DNA from: Bacillota bacterium
GTDB lineage: Bacteria; Bacillota_I; Bacilli_A; RF39; UBA660
NCBI GenBank assembly: GCA_018381595.1
Contig: JAGZRP010000006.1
Span: 1-14,373, forward strand
Direction: 5' to 3'
Length of the DNA stretch: 14,373 bases
Position numbers and translations under genes: made by a program. Shown here piece after piece: positions 13,784 to 14,373 of the stretch. Below the pieces are notes generated by a model. That model saw only the letters and a program-made list of their open reading frames with translations, did not search any database and was not told the DNA's origin. Every line of letters begins with the position of its first letter. Position 1 is the stretch's first letter.

Positions 13784-14043
13784 ACGATTTAATTGGATTC
13801 ATAGAGCTTGATTGAGCTAATTCATTTTAAAAAATCAAATTACAAGAGCATTACTTATTTGATTAAGAGTATTGTATAAAATGTAAATGTTTGGTTATTT
13901 ACTAGTTGTATATATAATTTCAATGATGAAATTCACACCATCTTTTTGAAGTTAGTTGAAACTAGACTCAGTTTTCTTCTAAGAGAACTTTTTTAAGTAT
14001 TGATAAAATTGGTTTTTTAAATTTATTGAAATTAGTATTTTTG

Positions 14044-14056
14044 AAACCAGGTCTTA
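14044..14056 (+). repeat. rpsI-like attachment core, copy 3
   Basis: AAACCAGGTCTTA, identical to the cores at 6746 and 9639 and in the same orientation, preceded by TTG as part of GAAACCAGG. It lies 175 bases left of the right att site. Confidence 0.65.
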
Positions 14057-14058
14057 CG

Positions 14059-14105
14059 ATTTGTGGCAAATTTAATTTAATATTTTGCCTCAAATTAGCC
14101 ACACT
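14059..14105. repeat. Possible integrase arm-type sites, right end
   Basis: GATTTGTGGCAAA (14059-14071) is an inverted copy of TTTGCCACA, and TTTTGCCTCAAATTAGCCAC (from 14082) is a direct, diverged copy of the left-end block at 1177-1200. The shared 24 bases differ at three positions. Confidence 0.5.
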
Positions 14106-14218
14106 TTTTATAGAACTAAGAGGAATAATGAAGTTCTCTTCCTATTAACATGGTTGTTTGAAATCTTAAATATAGCGTTTTACGGTGTAATGGGAAGTAT
14201 GGCGAATAAATCAACTAT

Positions 14219-14245
14219 GTTCAGCAAACAAAGCTTAATTAGACT
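14219..14245 (+). repeat. Right attachment site, 27-bp direct repeat copy 2
   Basis: Identical to 1097-1123, containing the last fba codons and stop without the rest of the gene. It marks the right border of the island and is followed by an fba-type terminator. Confidence 0.9.
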
Positions 14246-14250
14246 GTAAA

Positions 14251-14279
14251 AACAAGATCCAGAAAGGATCTTGTTTTTT
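14251..14279 (+). terminator. Terminator beyond the right att site (probably the original fba terminator)
   Basis: ACAAGATCC and GGATCTTGT around a short AGAAA loop, followed by TTTTTTC. Its place directly after the displaced fba 3' end suggests it ended the fba transcript before insertion. Confidence 0.85.
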
Positions 14280-14293
14280 CATATCTTGAATTG

Positions 14294-14371
14294 TCAAATT
14301 AAGTGCATACTTTCCCCATAAAATACTTCATAAAGTGTTTTCCAGTTAAGATATTTTTGTGGGCTATTATT
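14294..14371 (-). CDS. IS30-family transposase, C-terminal end (partial)
   Basis: Minus-strand frame entering from the right edge: NNSPQKYLNWKTLYEVFYGE then SMHLI and a TGA stop. The sequence N..P.K.L.WKT.YE.F is the signature end of IS30-family (IS1239-like) transposases common in streptococci. Only 25 residues lie in the window, so completeness cannot be judged. The element end probably lies close to 14285-14293. It is outside the island. Confidence 0.75.
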   Translation of the reverse strand, partial: NNSPQKYLNWKTLYEVFYGESMHLI

Positions 14372-14373
14372 AA

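Larger units (their letters stand above)
13784..14218. other. Non-coding right end of the island
   Basis: About 430 bases without a credible gene. I looked for a recombinase C-terminus in all frames and saw none. It holds the third rpsI-like core and the right-hand arm-type repeat, both in the last 180 bases. Confidence 0.6.

Noticed and set aside
13784..14218. A hidden integrase or excisionase gene at the right end
   Set aside because: All frames are broken by stops and no recombinase motif (R..R..Y) is visible.
1..14373. CRISPR array, toxin-antitoxin pair or rRNA
   Set aside because: No regularly spaced repeats, no recognisable toxin-antitoxin pair and no rRNA-like sequence were seen.

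Overview
The window looks like a Streptococcus chromosome, probably S. suis or a close relative. It starts with a tRNA-Leu and a typical streptococcal class II fructose-bisphosphate aldolase gene (fba, also called fda). The aldolase gene uses the codons of a highly expressed housekeeping gene. From just after its stop codon the DNA becomes AT-rich, and accessory genes fill the window almost to its right edge, where the C-terminus of an IS30-type transposase is read on the minus strand.

The accessory block (about 1,097-14,245) is a chromosomal island. A perfect 27-bp direct repeat covers the last codons and stop of fba at 1097-1123 and recurs at 14219-14245, next to a second fba-type terminator. 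The 3' end of fda is the known integration site of the ICESt1/ICESt3 family. No integrase, excisionase, relaxase or conjugation gene lies between the repeats, so the block fits the definition of a cis-mobilizable element (CIME): two attachment sites and cargo, movable only with recombinase supplied in trans.

Inside, the island is built of modules. Three copies of a 13-bp sequence matching the 3' end of the ribosomal protein S9 gene (rpsI) lie in the same orientation at 6746, 9639 and 14044. The first is a longer fossil encoding the S9 C-terminal tail. They look like attachment-site scars of elements that target rpsI, and they divide the island into three parts. Part 1 (1.1-6.7 kb) holds a DUF5960-like gene with a remnant of its upstream partner, a restriction-modification system (minus-strand cytosine-C5 methyltransferase; divergent regulator with two HTH domains; MvaI/BcnI-type nuclease), an unknown 99-aa protein, a frameshifted lipoprotein gene and a DUF2513 gene. 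Part 2 (6.7-9.6 kb) holds a decayed YolD-like gene, a second DUF5960-like gene and an unrecognised operon of four genes (403, 111, 67 and 49 aa; the last two are small membrane proteins). Part 3 (9.6-14.0 kb) holds a minus-strand operon of a dicarboxylate/amino-acid:cation symporter and a RimK-like ATP-grasp ligase, a truncated acetyltransferase gene and an AlbA_2 (Schlafen-type) protein. An 18-bp direct repeat flanks the symporter/ligase module and coincides with the break in the acetyltransferase.

The island therefore seems to have grown by accretion at att sites, and it carries at least one clear defence system (R-M), one likely defence or regulatory protein (AlbA_2), and two operons of unknown purpose. 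The four-gene operon at 7585-9476 and the symporter/ATP-grasp pair are the best candidates for undescribed systems.
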